The notes beneath the pieces are model-generated. The model saw only the letters and a program-made list of their open reading frames with translations. It had not been told where the DNA came from and did not search any database. Positions 30,687-39,913 of a DNA stretch of 64,000 nt are shown piece by piece; the stretch's first letter is position 1, and every line of letters begins with the position of its first letter. The DNA is taken from assembly GCF_000214475.1 (NCBI RefSeq), contig NZ_AFII01000001.1, positions 1-64,000 of the forward strand, in the 5' to 3' direction. Both the position numbers and the translations under genes were made by a program. The DNA is from Parvimonas sp. oral taxon 110 str. F0139. GTDB lineage: Bacteria > Bacillota > Clostridia > Tissierellales > Peptoniphilaceae.

Positions 30687-31528
30687 ATGGATTTATATAA
30701 ATTATCGGTAATAAAAGAAATTTGTGATAAATTCGGATTTTCATTTTCTAAAAATTTTGGACAAAATTTTTTAACAGATAGAAATATCTTAGAAAAGATA
30801 GTTGAAGTTTCAGCTGTTGATAAAGATTATGGAGTAATCGAAATAGGTCCGGGTTTTGGAGTTCTTACAAAGTTTTTACTTGAAAAAGCTGGAAAAGTTG
30901 TTTCAATAGAGATTGATACAAGATTGAAAGAAGTTTTAGATTATACACTTAGTGAATATGATAATTTTGAATTTGTTCAATCCGACGCATTAAAAATAGA
31001 TTTTAAAAAGCTTATTGAAGAAAAATTTACTCAAAAAAAAATAGTTGTGGTTGCGAACTTACCATATTATGTGACAACACCAATAATAACAAAACTTTTA
31101 GAGAGTGATTTAGATTTAGAATCCATAACTATAATGGTTCAAAAAGAAGTTGCTCAAAGACTTGTTGCAGATGAAAATAGTAAAGATAATTCAAGCATAA
31201 GTTTATTTGTAAAATATTATGCTGATGCTAATATAGCTTTCAATGTGTCAAGAAATGTATTCGTTCCTGCACCAAATGTAGATAGCGCTGTTGTAAATAT
31301 GAAACTTAAAAAAGAAAAATTTGAGTATGAAAAAACGATGTTTAAACTTATAAAAAATGGCTTTGAAAATAGAAGAAAAACAGTTTTAAATTCATTTTGC
31401 AAGTCTGGTATAGAAAAAGAAAAATTATTAAGGTTTTGGAAAAACTAGGTATAGATACTAGGACAAGGGCAGAAAAATTATCTCTAGAAGATTTTAAAAA
31501 TATTGCTAGAGAATATGAAAATTTATAA
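30687..31528 (+). CDS. rsmA: 16S rRNA dimethyladenosine transferase (KsgA), frameshifted near the 3' end
   Basis: 280 residues after repair. KNFGQNFLTDRNILEKIVE, the SAM site IEIGPGFGVLTKFLLEKA, and NLPYYVTTPI are the family motifs. It dimethylates A1518/A1519 of 16S. The frame stops at 31446-31448 within the C-terminal domain. One A added near the A5 tract at 31420-31424 continues it as KVLEKLGIDTRTRAEKLSLE and ends at 31526-31528, the normal KsgA tail. Confidence 0.88.
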
Positions 31529-31654
31529 ATTGTTGAAAAACTAAGAAAAAATAAGTAATACTTTGTTTAAATAAAAAATCAAGGGGTATAAAATTACTGA
31601 ATAAATATTACAAATATTTAAACTATCGAAAAAAATTTATTAGGGGGCAAAAAA

Positions 31655-31885
31655 ATGGCAAAAGTAGTAGTATATTCAAGTGAGTCTTGTACTTATTGTA
31701 AACAAGCAAAAGAATTCTTAAAAGCAAATAATATCGATTATGTTGAAAAAAATGTTTCAACTGATTTAGAAGCTAGAAAAGAATTAATGGCAAAAGGACA
31801 TATGGGTGTTCCTGTAATCTGTGTTGATGATGTAGAAATGGTTGGCTTTGATAAAGCTGAATTATCAAAAGCATTAGGATTATAA
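31655..31885 (+). CDS. Glutaredoxin-like protein
   Basis: 76 residues, thioredoxin fold. Redox motif SCTYC near the N-terminus, cis-Pro in GHMGVPVICVDD, and the C-terminal GFDKAELSKALG. The size fits NrdH/small glutaredoxins. It is preceded by AGGGGG and has its own terminator, so it is probably monocistronic. The reducing partner is unknown. Confidence 0.9.
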   Translation: MAKVVVYSSESCTYCKQAKEFLKANNIDYVEKNVSTDLEARKELMAKGHMGVPVICVDDVEMVGFDKAELSKALGL

Positions 31886-31907
31886 TATTAAAATAATGAT
31901 TTTAAGA

Positions 31908-31936
31908 GGTTCAGTAAAATTGCTGAACTTTTTTTG
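31908..31936 (+). terminator. Intrinsic terminator
   Basis: GGTTCAG-taaaattg-CTGAACT followed by a run of Ts; ends the glutaredoxin gene. Confidence 0.85.
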
Positions 31937-32013
31937 TGCTTATTTTTAGGATTTTTTATTTAAGTAATTATTTGCCTAAAGTAAATATATTTTTCTAAAC
32001 TTTTCTTTAAGTC

Positions 32014-32038
32014 TTGACTTAATATATATATATATAAT
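32014..32038 (+). promoter_or_regulatory. Promoter with a (TA)7 repeat in the spacer
   Basis: TTGACT at 32014-32019 and TATAAT at 32033-32038 are separated by only 13 nt made of a TA repeat (32023-32036). Changes in repeat number would alter the spacing. Confidence 0.45.
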
Positions 32039-32070
32039 GTTATCATACATATTTATTTTAGGAGGACTTT

Positions 32071-32922
32071 ATGGAAAATAAAGATTTGGAAAATTGTAAA
32101 AATGAAAAATCAGATGAAATGTTAAATGATTCTGAAAAAGAAATTGAAATTTCTCGGGATAAAGGAATTAATTCTGATGAAAGTAATGTCGTTAAAGAAA
32201 GTGACACAAGCCAAGAAGAAAAGGTTTTAGATGAAAATGAAAAAGTAATTAAAGAATTACAAAATAAAAATTCTTTTTTGTATAAGCTTTTTGGGGTGGT
32301 AGTTTTTGGATTTATTTTAGCTTTATTTATTTTTAATAGTGTTAGAAATATTTCTATGGAAAAAAAGACAACTGAAATATACATAAAATATAAGGATGAG
32401 ATTGATAAAGCTAATAATAATTACAAAAAAATAGAAGCTGAATATGCTAACTATAAAGAAAAAATGAAACCATATGAAAATATGCAATTAGCTGATAAAG
32501 AAAAGAAAGAAGCAGAATTAAAAGCTGAAAGGGAAAAGAAGGAAGCAGAGGAAAAGGCAAAAAAAGAAGCTGAAGAAAAGGCGAGAAAAGAAGAAGAAGC
32601 AAAAGGATATGATACCGGAATAACATATGATGAATTAGCTAGAAATCCCGATAATAATAAGGGGAAAAAAGTGACTTTTACAGGAACGGTTATACAAGTG
32701 ATAAGAGGAGATGGAGAAGATCAATTTAGAGTTAAAGTTAATAACGATTATAAAAAAGTAATTTATGTTTCTTATATTCCTAAGAGCGGTGAGAATAAAA
32801 TTTTAGAAAATGATAAGGTTGTTATTAGGGGAGTTTCTGTTGGTGAAATTAGTTATACATCTACGATGGGCGGAAAAATTTCTATTCCTGGAATTGAAGC
32901 ACATTCAATAGAAATTAAATAA
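32071..32922 (+). CDS. Membrane protein with coiled coil and C-terminal OB-fold-like domain
   Basis: 283 residues. A charged cytoplasmic N-terminus of about 70 residues, one membrane segment (LFGVVVFGFILALFIF), an outer coiled coil very rich in Lys/Glu/Ala (about 105-185), then a domain reading GITYDELARNPDNNKGKKVT followed by FTGTVIQVIRGDGEDQFRV. The last resembles the OB-fold modules attached to many Firmicutes surface proteins. No catalytic motif. Its promoter spacer holds a TA repeat. Function unknown. Confidence 0.75.
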   Translation: MENKDLENCKNEKSDEMLNDSEKEIEISRDKGINSDESNVVKESDTSQEEKVLDENEKVIKELQNKNSFLYKLFGVVVFGFILALFIFNSVRNISMEKKTTEIYIKYKDEIDKANNNYKKIEAEYANYKEKMKPYENMQLADKEKKEAELKAEREKKEAEEKAKKEAEEKARKEEEAKGYDTGITYDELARNPDNNKGKKVTFTGTVIQVIRGDGEDQFRVKVNNDYKKVIYVSYIPKSGENKILENDKVVIRGVSVGEISYTSTMGGKISIPGIEAHSIEIK

Positions 32923-32941
32923 TTTTAATAATGTTTTTATA

Positions 32942-32983
32942 AAAACTACTATTAAATTTTTGTAATTTTATAGTAGTTTTTTG
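32942..32983 (+). terminator. Intrinsic terminator
   Basis: AAAACTACTATtAAATT paired with AATTTTATAGTAGTTTT, then TTG; ends the OB-fold gene. Confidence 0.8.
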
Positions 32984-33002
32984 TTAAAAGATATGTAATC
33001 TT

Positions 33003-33031
33003 TTGATTAATAATTCAATTTATGATATAAT
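33003..33031 (+). promoter_or_regulatory. Promoter of the PAP2/purA cluster
   Basis: TTGATT at 33003-33008 and TATAAT at 33026-33031, 17-nt spacer. Confidence 0.75.
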
Positions 33032-33052
33032 TATTTTGGTTTAGGAGGAAAA

Positions 33053-33682
33053 ATGGAAAAATTAAAATTAAGACAATTTATTGTTTTATTTTTTACAGTT
33101 TTGATTTGTAGCATTATTTTTGGTTTCTTTCTAAAGAGTATAGAACTGACTAATAGTGTTGACTATAAAATTATGACTTTGGTTCAAAGTAATAATATTT
33201 TTAACAAAAATTATATACTCCTAAATTTTATTAAATTTATAACATCTTTGGGAGATGGAAAAACTTATTTTATTTTATTTGTTCCTTTTGGAGTATATTT
33301 TTATTATAACAATTTGAAAAAAGAGTTTTTACTTTTAATTGCTACATTACTATTAACGTATATGTTAAATGAGTTAATTAAACATATTGTTTTAAGAAAA
33401 AGACCTATTGAATTTTTTATTATAAATATGAGTGGTTTTAGTTATCCAAGTGGACATGCTATGAATTTTTCAGCTTTTTATTTAACTTTTAGATTTTTGT
33501 TACATGAAAAATTTAAGAGTAGAATTATAGATATAACTATTTATATTATGATTTTTTTAATAGCAATAAGTAGAGTTATTTTAGGAGTTCATTGGCCAAC
33601 TGATGTTATTGTAGGACTTGTATTAGGATATTTTTGTTATAATTTGGCAAAATTGATATATCTTAATTTTTGGAGGGATTAA
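33053..33682 (+). CDS. PAP2-family membrane phosphatase, copy 1
   Basis: 209 residues, about six membrane segments. The three phosphatase motifs are intact: KHIVLRKRP, YPSGH and SRVILGVHWPTD. Family members dephosphorylate lipid phosphates such as undecaprenyl pyrophosphate or phosphatidic acid on the outer face. AGGAGG precedes the ATG. The stop overlaps the start of a second PAP2 gene. Confidence 0.9.
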   Translation: MEKLKLRQFIVLFFTVLICSIIFGFFLKSIELTNSVDYKIMTLVQSNNIFNKNYILLNFIKFITSLGDGKTYFILFVPFGVYFYYNNLKKEFLLLIATLLLTYMLNELIKHIVLRKRPIEFFIINMSGFSYPSGHAMNFSAFYLTFRFLLHEKFKSRIIDITIYIMIFLIAISRVILGVHWPTDVIVGLVLGYFCYNLAKLIYLNFWRD

Positions 33683-34292
33683 TGTTATATCTTATTATCT
33701 TTACTGTTGTTGTATTTATTTTTACATCAATAGTTGGAAATAAATTAAAGAAACAGAATTTTTTAATAGATTTAAAGTTGAAGAATTTTTTTCAAAATAA
33801 TAATTTAAGATTTTTAAAATCTTCAATGAAGCATATAACTTCAATGGGAGATGTTGTAACTTCACTTATTATCATATTTCCTATCTTTTTTATTCTGTTT
33901 CAGAAAAAAATTATGTGTTGGCAAGTGCGATTTTGAATTCGTCGCTATTTAATATGATATTTTTAAATTCTTTTAAATTTTTATTTAGAAGAGAACGTCC
34001 TGTTTCACATTCAGATATTAAATACTGGGGATATAGCTTTCCGAGTGGACATTCTTGTATAGGATTAAGTTTTTATCCTACTGTGATGTATGTTTTGTTT
34101 AATGGTCATAGCTCATTTCCTTTTTGGATTACTGTAGGTATTTTGTTTGGACTTAGTATTGCAATAAGTAGAATTGTTGTTGGAGTTCATTGGTTTTCGG
34201 ATGTTGTTTTTGGTTCCTTAGTAGGACTTGTATTTTTTAGTTGGACAGTATATTTGTATAATATTGGATTTTATTATAAATTTTTGTTTTAA
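33682..34292 (+). CDS. PAP2-family membrane phosphatase, copy 2, frameshifted
   Basis: 203 residues after repair. The first part (LYLIIFTVVVFIFTS onward) and the second (KFLFRRERP, FPSGHS, SRIVVGVHWFSD) lie in two frames. One A added to the A7 tract at 33904-33910 joins them as SEKNYVLASAILNSS. All three PAP2 motifs then fall in one protein with the length of copy 1. Start ATG 33682 overlaps the copy 1 stop. It looks like a diverged tandem duplicate. Confidence 0.85.
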
Positions 34293-34306
34293 TATTAGGA
34301 GGATTT

Positions 34307-35590
34307 ATGGTTAAAGCAGTAGTTGGAGCAAATTGGGGAGACGAAGGAAAAGGAAAGATAACAGATATGTTAGCTGAAAATGCTGATATAATTGTTAGAT
34401 TTCAAGGAGGTTCCAATGCAGGACATACTATCATAAATGAGTATGGAAGGTTTGCATTACATTTACTACCTTCAGGTGTTTTTTATAAGCATACAACATC
34501 AGTAATCGGAAATGGTGTAGCTCTTAATATCCCTTATTTACTTAAAGAAATTGAATACTTAAAAGAAAAAAATGTTCCTGATATTAATATTTTAGTTTCA
34601 GATAGAGCTCAACTTGTTATGCCTTATCATATAGATTTTGATGCATATGAAGAGGAAAGACTTGGGAAAAATTCGTTCGGATCTACAAAATCTGGAATTG
34701 CACCTTGCTATTCAGATAAATATGCTAAAATAGGTTTCCAAGTAAATGAATTATTTGATGAAAATTTACTTGAAAAGGTTGAAAGAGTTGTTGAATATAA
34801 AAATGTAATTCTAGAAAATTTATATCATAAAGAAAGAATTAATGCTAAAGAATTATATGAACTTATGCTTAGCTGGAGAGATGCAATTAAACCTTATGTT
34901 TGTGATGTATCAAAATTCTTGAATGATGCTATAAAATCAGGAAAGAAAATATTACTTGAAGGACAACTTGGTTCTTTAAAAGATACAGATCATGGTATAT
35001 ATCCAATGGTAACTTCTTCATCAACCTTAGCAGGATATGGAGCAATTGGAGCTGGAATTCCACCTTATGCTATCAAAGACATTGTAACTGTAGTCAAGGC
35101 TTATTCTAGTGCAGTTGGTGCTGGTGCGTTTGTTAGTGAAATTTTCGGAGAAGAAGCTGAAGAACTAAGAAAACGCGGTGGAGATAAGGGAGAATATGGT
35201 GCTACAACAGGAAGACCTAGACGTGTTGGATATTTTGATGCAGTTGCTTCAAGATATGGTTGTAGAGTTCAAGGCAGTACTGAGGCTGTATTAACAGTTA
35301 TTGATGCATTAGGATATTTAGAGGAAATTCCAATCTGTATTGGTTATGAAATTGATGGCGAAATTACTAGAGATTTTCCAACAACTGATAAGCTTGAAAA
35401 AGCAAAACCAGTTTGGAAAGTCTTAAAGGGATGGAATAGAGATATAAGGGGAATTAAAAATTACGAAGAATTACCAATTGAATGTAGAGAATATATAGAA
35501 TTTATCGAAAAAGAATTGGAAGTTCCGGTTAAGATGATTTCTAATGGTCCAAAGAGAGAAGATATAATTTATAAAAATAGTAATATTTAA
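34307..35590 (+). CDS. purA: Adenylosuccinate synthetase
   Basis: 427 residues. GANWGDEGKGKITDMLAE holds the catalytic Asp and GTP loop, and SNAGHTI the IMP site. Also seen are FGSTKSGIAPCYSDKY and GATTGRPRRVGYFD near the C-terminal half. First step from IMP to AMP, using GTP and aspartate. AGGAGG lies before the ATG. Full length and intact. Confidence 0.96.
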   Translation: MVKAVVGANWGDEGKGKITDMLAENADIIVRFQGGSNAGHTIINEYGRFALHLLPSGVFYKHTTSVIGNGVALNIPYLLKEIEYLKEKNVPDINILVSDRAQLVMPYHIDFDAYEEERLGKNSFGSTKSGIAPCYSDKYAKIGFQVNELFDENLLEKVERVVEYKNVILENLYHKERINAKELYELMLSWRDAIKPYVCDVSKFLNDAIKSGKKILLEGQLGSLKDTDHGIYPMVTSSSTLAGYGAIGAGIPPYAIKDIVTVVKAYSSAVGAGAFVSEIFGEEAEELRKRGGDKGEYGATTGRPRRVGYFDAVASRYGCRVQGSTEAVLTVIDALGYLEEIPICIGYEIDGEITRDFPTTDKLEKAKPVWKVLKGWNRDIRGIKNYEELPIECREYIEFIEKELEVPVKMISNGPKREDIIYKNSNI

Positions 35591-35619
35591 TTTTATAAAT
35601 TAGTACTAATGGGTATTAT

Positions 35620-36755
35620 ATGAAGAAACGTAGAGGCATTTTACCTAATGCTAAAGAACATCTAGGTTTAGTTATTTTAATTATATTTGTTAGTTTATTT
35701 TTAGTAAAAAATATGTTTTTTAATAAAAATTTAAATAAAGATATAATGGTTTTAGAAAATCCAAAAACCTATGACTTAAACCTTTCATCTAAGGCATTAG
35801 TTATAAAAGATGAATACCTATATTATGTAGGAAAAAGCAATATTGAAGTAGATAATTCAAAAGTTGGAGTTGATAAAGAAATAGGTGAGGTTGATGTTTC
35901 AAAGATTGATCAAAACTTTAAAGATTATTTAGCTGAAAAAGTTCAAGCATTGCAAGAGCAAGAGGATAACAAAGAATCAAAAGTTGAAAATATTGATTTA
36001 GACAATATCTTAAAATATGTTAGAGATAAAGATTTTTCAAAAACTTTTGATATACTTTCAAGTGATAAGAATAAAAATGCTTTTGGAAAAAATATACTTC
36101 CGATAGATTATTTAGGTATTCTTTACTAAATGATACAATTAATTCTGGAAAAATTGTTTCAAAAAATTCTGGAGTTGTATTAAATAAAATTGATGGTCTA
36201 GAAAATGTTTATGATTTTTCTGTTATTGATTCTATAGATGAAAAGGACTTTAATTTTGATAATGCGAATAATATTTCAAATATTGATGGAATAAAAATTG
36301 TAGATAACTTGAAATATTATCTTTGTATCAGGGTTAAGGCTGATACTTTAGAAGATATAGATGTAAATAAAAGTATAAAAGTAAATGTTGGAAATTCTGT
36401 TGCTACTGGAATAATAAAGAAGGTAAAAAAAGGTTCTGAATATGATTTAATTGTTGCTCAGTTTTCATCTGCTTTTAATGAAATTGCAGATAAAAGATTC
36501 ATTGACTTAAATGTAATAAAGACAGTTTCAAGTTCTTTTGAACTTCCATTAACTGCTCTTACTTCTAAAGATGGTGAAGATTATGTTTTAGTAGTTGATT
36601 CTTTTGATAATATAACAAGGGCAAAGGTCAAGGTTAAATTTATTGATAAGATAAATTCAAAAGTTTATATTGACTCAAAAAATAGTTCAGTTGGAATTTT
36701 TTCTAATATCTTAAAAGATGCCAGTAAAGTTAAAGAAGGTGCAATTTTAAAGTAA
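35620..36755 (+). CDS. HlyD-like membrane-anchored protein of the yggS-sepF locus, frameshifted
   Basis: About 378 residues after adding one A to the A6 tract at 36087-36092. The join gives KYTSDRLFRYSLLND, and the rest continues in frame through the gap to GGATAAAAATTG at about 36288 and on to 36755. An N-terminal membrane anchor (LGLVILIIFVSLFLV) is followed by beta-rich repeats and a coiled segment. This matches the HlyD-family-like protein commonly found directly before yggS-sepF in Clostridia. Role unknown; position suggests envelope or division. Confidence 0.72.
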
Positions 36756-37453
36756 TGAAAGAAAATATAAATAATATAATTGAAAAAATTTCTCTTGCTT
36801 GTAAAAAGTCAAATAGAGATAAAGAAGAAATATTTTTGTTACCAGTTTCAAAGACAGTTGATGTGGATAAAATTCAAGAAGCAATTGATTTAGGATTTTA
36901 TACTTTTGGAGAAAATAAGGTTCAAGAAATACTAAAAAAGTACGAATACTTTGATGGAAAAGTTAAATTTCATATGATTGGACATCTCCAAACAAATAAG
37001 GTTAAATCCATTATTGATAAAGTTGAATTAATTCACTCTTTAGATAGAATTTCACTTTTAGATAAATTAGAATTGGAAGCTAAAAATAAAGGAATTACTG
37101 TAAATTGTTTAGTTGAAGTAAATATTGGGAAAGAAGATAGTAAATCAGGAATTTTCGAAGAAGATGTCCTAGATTTTATACAAGAAGTTTCAAAAAGAGA
37201 TAATGTTTTAGTAAATGGACTTATGACAGTTGCACCTTATTGTGAAGATGCTGAAGGTACTAGAATTTATTTCAAAAAGATGAAATCTTTGTTTGATGAA
37301 ATTTCAAAACTTAAATTAAAAAATGTTGATATGAAGATTCTATCTATGGGAATGAGTAATGATTTTATGGTTGCCATAGAGGAAGGTTCAAACCTTATAA
37401 GGATTGGAACATCAATATTTGGTGCAAGAAATTATGGAGTACTTTCAAATTAA
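36755..37453 (+). CDS. YggS/YlmE-family pyridoxal phosphate homeostasis protein
   Basis: 232 residues, alanine-racemase-like TIM barrel. The PLP Lys is in FLLPVSKTVD, and FGENKVQE, FHMIGHLQTNK and LSMGMSNDF are family signatures. It binds PLP and keeps amino acid/keto acid balance; no racemase activity is expected. It starts at the stop of the HlyD-like gene (TAATG) and precedes sepF, the normal Gram-positive order. Confidence 0.93.
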   Translation: MKENINNIIEKISLACKKSNRDKEEIFLLPVSKTVDVDKIQEAIDLGFYTFGENKVQEILKKYEYFDGKVKFHMIGHLQTNKVKSIIDKVELIHSLDRISLLDKLELEAKNKGITVNCLVEVNIGKEDSKSGIFEEDVLDFIQEVSKRDNVLVNGLMTVAPYCEDAEGTRIYFKKMKSLFDEISKLKLKNVDMKILSMGMSNDFMVAIEEGSNLIRIGTSIFGARNYGVLSN

Positions 37454-37539
37454 TGAAAGTGTTAGGTAGATTGATTATAATTAGAAAATTTTAAATTTTC
37501 GTTTGTTATAAAATATATTAAAATATGAGGAGGAATATT

Positions 37540-38007
37540 ATGGCAGGCTTTATGGACAAAATAAAGAAATTTGTTGGCAGTGATGACTTAGAAGATGAAT
37601 ATGATGATTATGAAGAAGAGGCAGTTGTTGAAAAACAACCTAAATCAGTTGGGGAAAGTTATGCTAGAAATAGTAGTAAACTATCATTAGAAAAGGAAAA
37701 ATCTAATATCGTTACAATGCCTAACATCAGTAGATTTTTAATTTCTATAAGAGAACCAATAACTTTTGATGATGGAACTCAAGTTTTAGATGATGTTTTA
37801 AAGGGAAAAGTTGTTGTTTTAAATTTGGAAATGTTGGAAGTTGATAAGAAGAGACAAATTTTTGATTTTGTAAGCGGAGGTATTTATTCTCTATCAGGAA
37901 AAATACAAAAAGTTACTAAAGATATTTTTATCTTAGCTCCTAAGGGAATTGATATTGACGGAAAAGTTAAAGATCAAATTGAAAATAACGGATTTTATCA
38001 AATTTAA
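37540..38007 (+). CDS. sepF: Cell division protein SepF
   Basis: 155 residues. The N-terminal MAGFMDKIKKFVG is an amphipathic membrane-binding helix, followed by an acidic linker and the globular SepF domain (GKVVVLNLEMLEVDKKRQIF, IFILAPKGIDID). SepF anchors FtsZ to the membrane. ATG 37540 was chosen for its AGGAGG site and the conserved amphipathic start. Confidence 0.94.
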   Translation: MAGFMDKIKKFVGSDDLEDEYDDYEEEAVVEKQPKSVGESYARNSSKLSLEKEKSNIVTMPNISRFLISIREPITFDDGTQVLDDVLKGKVVVLNLEMLEVDKKRQIFDFVSGGIYSLSGKIQKVTKDIFILAPKGIDIDGKVKDQIENNGFYQI

Positions 38008-38011
38008 TTAA

Positions 38012-38791
38012 ATGAAATCATTTGATAAGATTAAGATTTTAGATAATATTAATAATATAGAAATTAAAAAGACCATCAATAAATTTTTAGATGGTCTTGT
38101 TTCTATGGAAAAAAACTATAAAGATGTATTTGTTTCTAACTTTTTTACTCCATTGGAATTTAAATATGTAGAGAGAATTTTAAAAAATTTAGATTTAGAT
38201 TATGATATTATCTTTGCTGACGAAGATTATGAAAGAAAGTTTATAATTTTTTATAGGAATGACTATATACTAAATGATTATTTAGAAACCTTGCGATTTA
38301 AAGATATTTTAGGAATAGAACATAGAAATATCTTGGGAAGTATTCTTCATTTGGGAATAACTCGTGAGAAAGTCGGAGAAATATTAAAAGTTGATGAATA
38401 TTGGTATGTTTATTGCTTAAGACCTATAGGAACATTTTTATTTTCTAATGGTTTAAAATTTTCAGGACAAGATTTAAAACTGGAAATTCTGAATGATAAT
38501 TTTATACCTACTAATTTCAGAAAATACGAAGATGAAAAAATAATAGTCTCCAGTTTGAGATTAGACTGTTTTGTAAAAGAACTTGCAAGAACTTCAAGAG
38601 AGATTGCTCAAAAATTCATTAAAAGTGGAAATGTAAATTTGAACTATGAGGAATGTAAAGATTTCGATAAAAAGATTAATGAAAATGATATAATTTCAAT
38701 AAGAAAAGAAGGAAAATTTAAGGTTGACAGTTTTGATGGGTTAACAAAAAAGAACAAATTTGTTGTCAATATTAAGAGGTATTCTATATGA
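38012..38791 (+). CDS. YlmH-like S4-domain RNA-binding protein
   Basis: 259 residues. The C-terminal S4 domain (RLDCFVKELARTSREIAQ, then KSGNVNLNYEE) binds RNA. The upstream domain (GIEHRNILGSILHLGITREK) is typical of the YlmH family next to sepF/divIVA. Family members act in ribosome rescue/quality control and are linked to division by position. It overlaps lspA by 4 nt. Confidence 0.9.
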   Translation: MKSFDKIKILDNINNIEIKKTINKFLDGLVSMEKNYKDVFVSNFFTPLEFKYVERILKNLDLDYDIIFADEDYERKFIIFYRNDYILNDYLETLRFKDILGIEHRNILGSILHLGITREKVGEILKVDEYWYVYCLRPIGTFLFSNGLKFSGQDLKLEILNDNFIPTNFRKYEDEKIIVSSLRLDCFVKELARTSREIAQKFIKSGNVNLNYEECKDFDKKINENDIISIRKEGKFKVDSFDGLTKKNKFVVNIKRYSI

Positions 38792-39240
38792 TATATGCAA
38801 TTATAATTGTTGGATTAGCATTAGACCAACTTACAAAATATATTACAGTAGCCAATTTAAAAGGTGCTGATTCAGTCGTTTTAATTAAAAATTGGCTAGA
38901 ATTTACCTATGTAGAAAATACAGGGGTAGCTTTTGGCAGTTTTAGAGGATATAAATATTTCTTTATTTTTATTTCTTTGGTTGCATTTTTTGGAATTTTA
39001 TTTTATATATATAAAAATAAAGATAAAATGTCTAAAATTGAACAAATATTATTTGCTTTAATTGCTTGTGGAGCATTAGGAAATTGTATTGATAGAATAA
39101 GGTATTCTTTTGTTGTAGATTTTATACATACAAGATTTGGTGGGCTATACGATTTTCCAGTTTTTAATTTTGCAGATATTTATATTTGTGTAGCTTGTTT
39201 CCTACTTATAGTTGTTTCATTTACTAAAAAGGAGAATTAA
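38788..39240 (+). CDS. lspA: Lipoprotein signal peptidase
   Basis: 150 residues, four membrane segments. The catalytic Asp pair is in GNCIDRI and FNFADIYI; the YVENTGVAFG motif is present. It cleaves prolipoproteins after lipidation at the membrane. ATGA overlap with the upstream gene. Confidence 0.95.
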   Translation: MIYAIIIVGLALDQLTKYITVANLKGADSVVLIKNWLEFTYVENTGVAFGSFRGYKYFFIFISLVAFFGILFYIYKNKDKMSKIEQILFALIACGALGNCIDRIRYSFVVDFIHTRFGGLYDFPVFNFADIYICVACFLLIVVSFTKKEN

Positions 39241-39241
39241 G

Positions 39242-39910
39242 ATGATGTCCAATTATGTTGCTTGGAATGAATATTTAAAAGATGAATTTAAAAAAGATTA
39301 TTTTGTTAAGATGAAAAATTTTTTAAATGAGGAATATAAGAATAAAACTATATTCCCTCCTAATGAATGTGTTTTTACTATTTTTGATAAAATATCACCA
39401 AAAGACATTAAGGTAATTATCTTAGGGCAAGATCCATATCATGGGGTAAATCAAGCAAATGGAATGAGTTTTTCAGTAAATAGAGGAGAAAAAATACCGC
39501 CTTCACTTAGAAATATATATCTTGAATTATATTCTGATTTAGGGATAACTCCCCCAAATCATGGAGATTTAACTGCTTGGGTTGAACAAGGTGTTTTTTT
39601 ATTAAATGCTACACTTACTGTTGAAAAGTCAAAGCCAAATTCACATAAAGATATAGGTTGGCAAATTTTTACAGATAGAGTTATTGAAATAATTTCAGAT
39701 TTTGATTATCCTAAAGTTTTTATTCTTTGGGGAAGTTTTGCTATTTCAAAGAGAAATTTGATAAAAAAAGATGAAAATAACTTTATAATTACAAGTACAC
39801 ATCCTTCTCCTTTTTCTGCTCATCGAGGATTCTTTGGCAGCAAGCCATTTTCTAAGGCTAATGAATTTTTGGTTAGCAAGGGAGTTAAACCGATAGATTG
39901 GAGAGTATAA
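39242..39910 (+). CDS. ung: Uracil-DNA glycosylase
   Basis: 222 residues. Water-activating motif ILGQDPYHG and the minor-groove loop THPSPFSAHRGF are intact. It removes uracil from DNA in base excision repair. ATG 39242 (or 39245) follows AAGGAGA. One base after the lspA stop. Confidence 0.96.
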   Translation: MMSNYVAWNEYLKDEFKKDYFVKMKNFLNEEYKNKTIFPPNECVFTIFDKISPKDIKVIILGQDPYHGVNQANGMSFSVNRGEKIPPSLRNIYLELYSDLGITPPNHGDLTAWVEQGVFLLNATLTVEKSKPNSHKDIGWQIFTDRVIEIISDFDYPKVFILWGSFAISKRNLIKKDENNFIITSTHPSPFSAHRGFFGSKPFSKANEFLVSKGVKPIDWRV

Positions 39911-39913
39911 TTT

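Noticed and set aside
33670..33936. TGA ending the first PAP2 copy 2 frame as a selenocysteine codon
   Set aside because: The homologous sequence continues in the -1 frame before the TGA, so reading through UGA would not restore the protein; no SECIS-like hairpin was evident.
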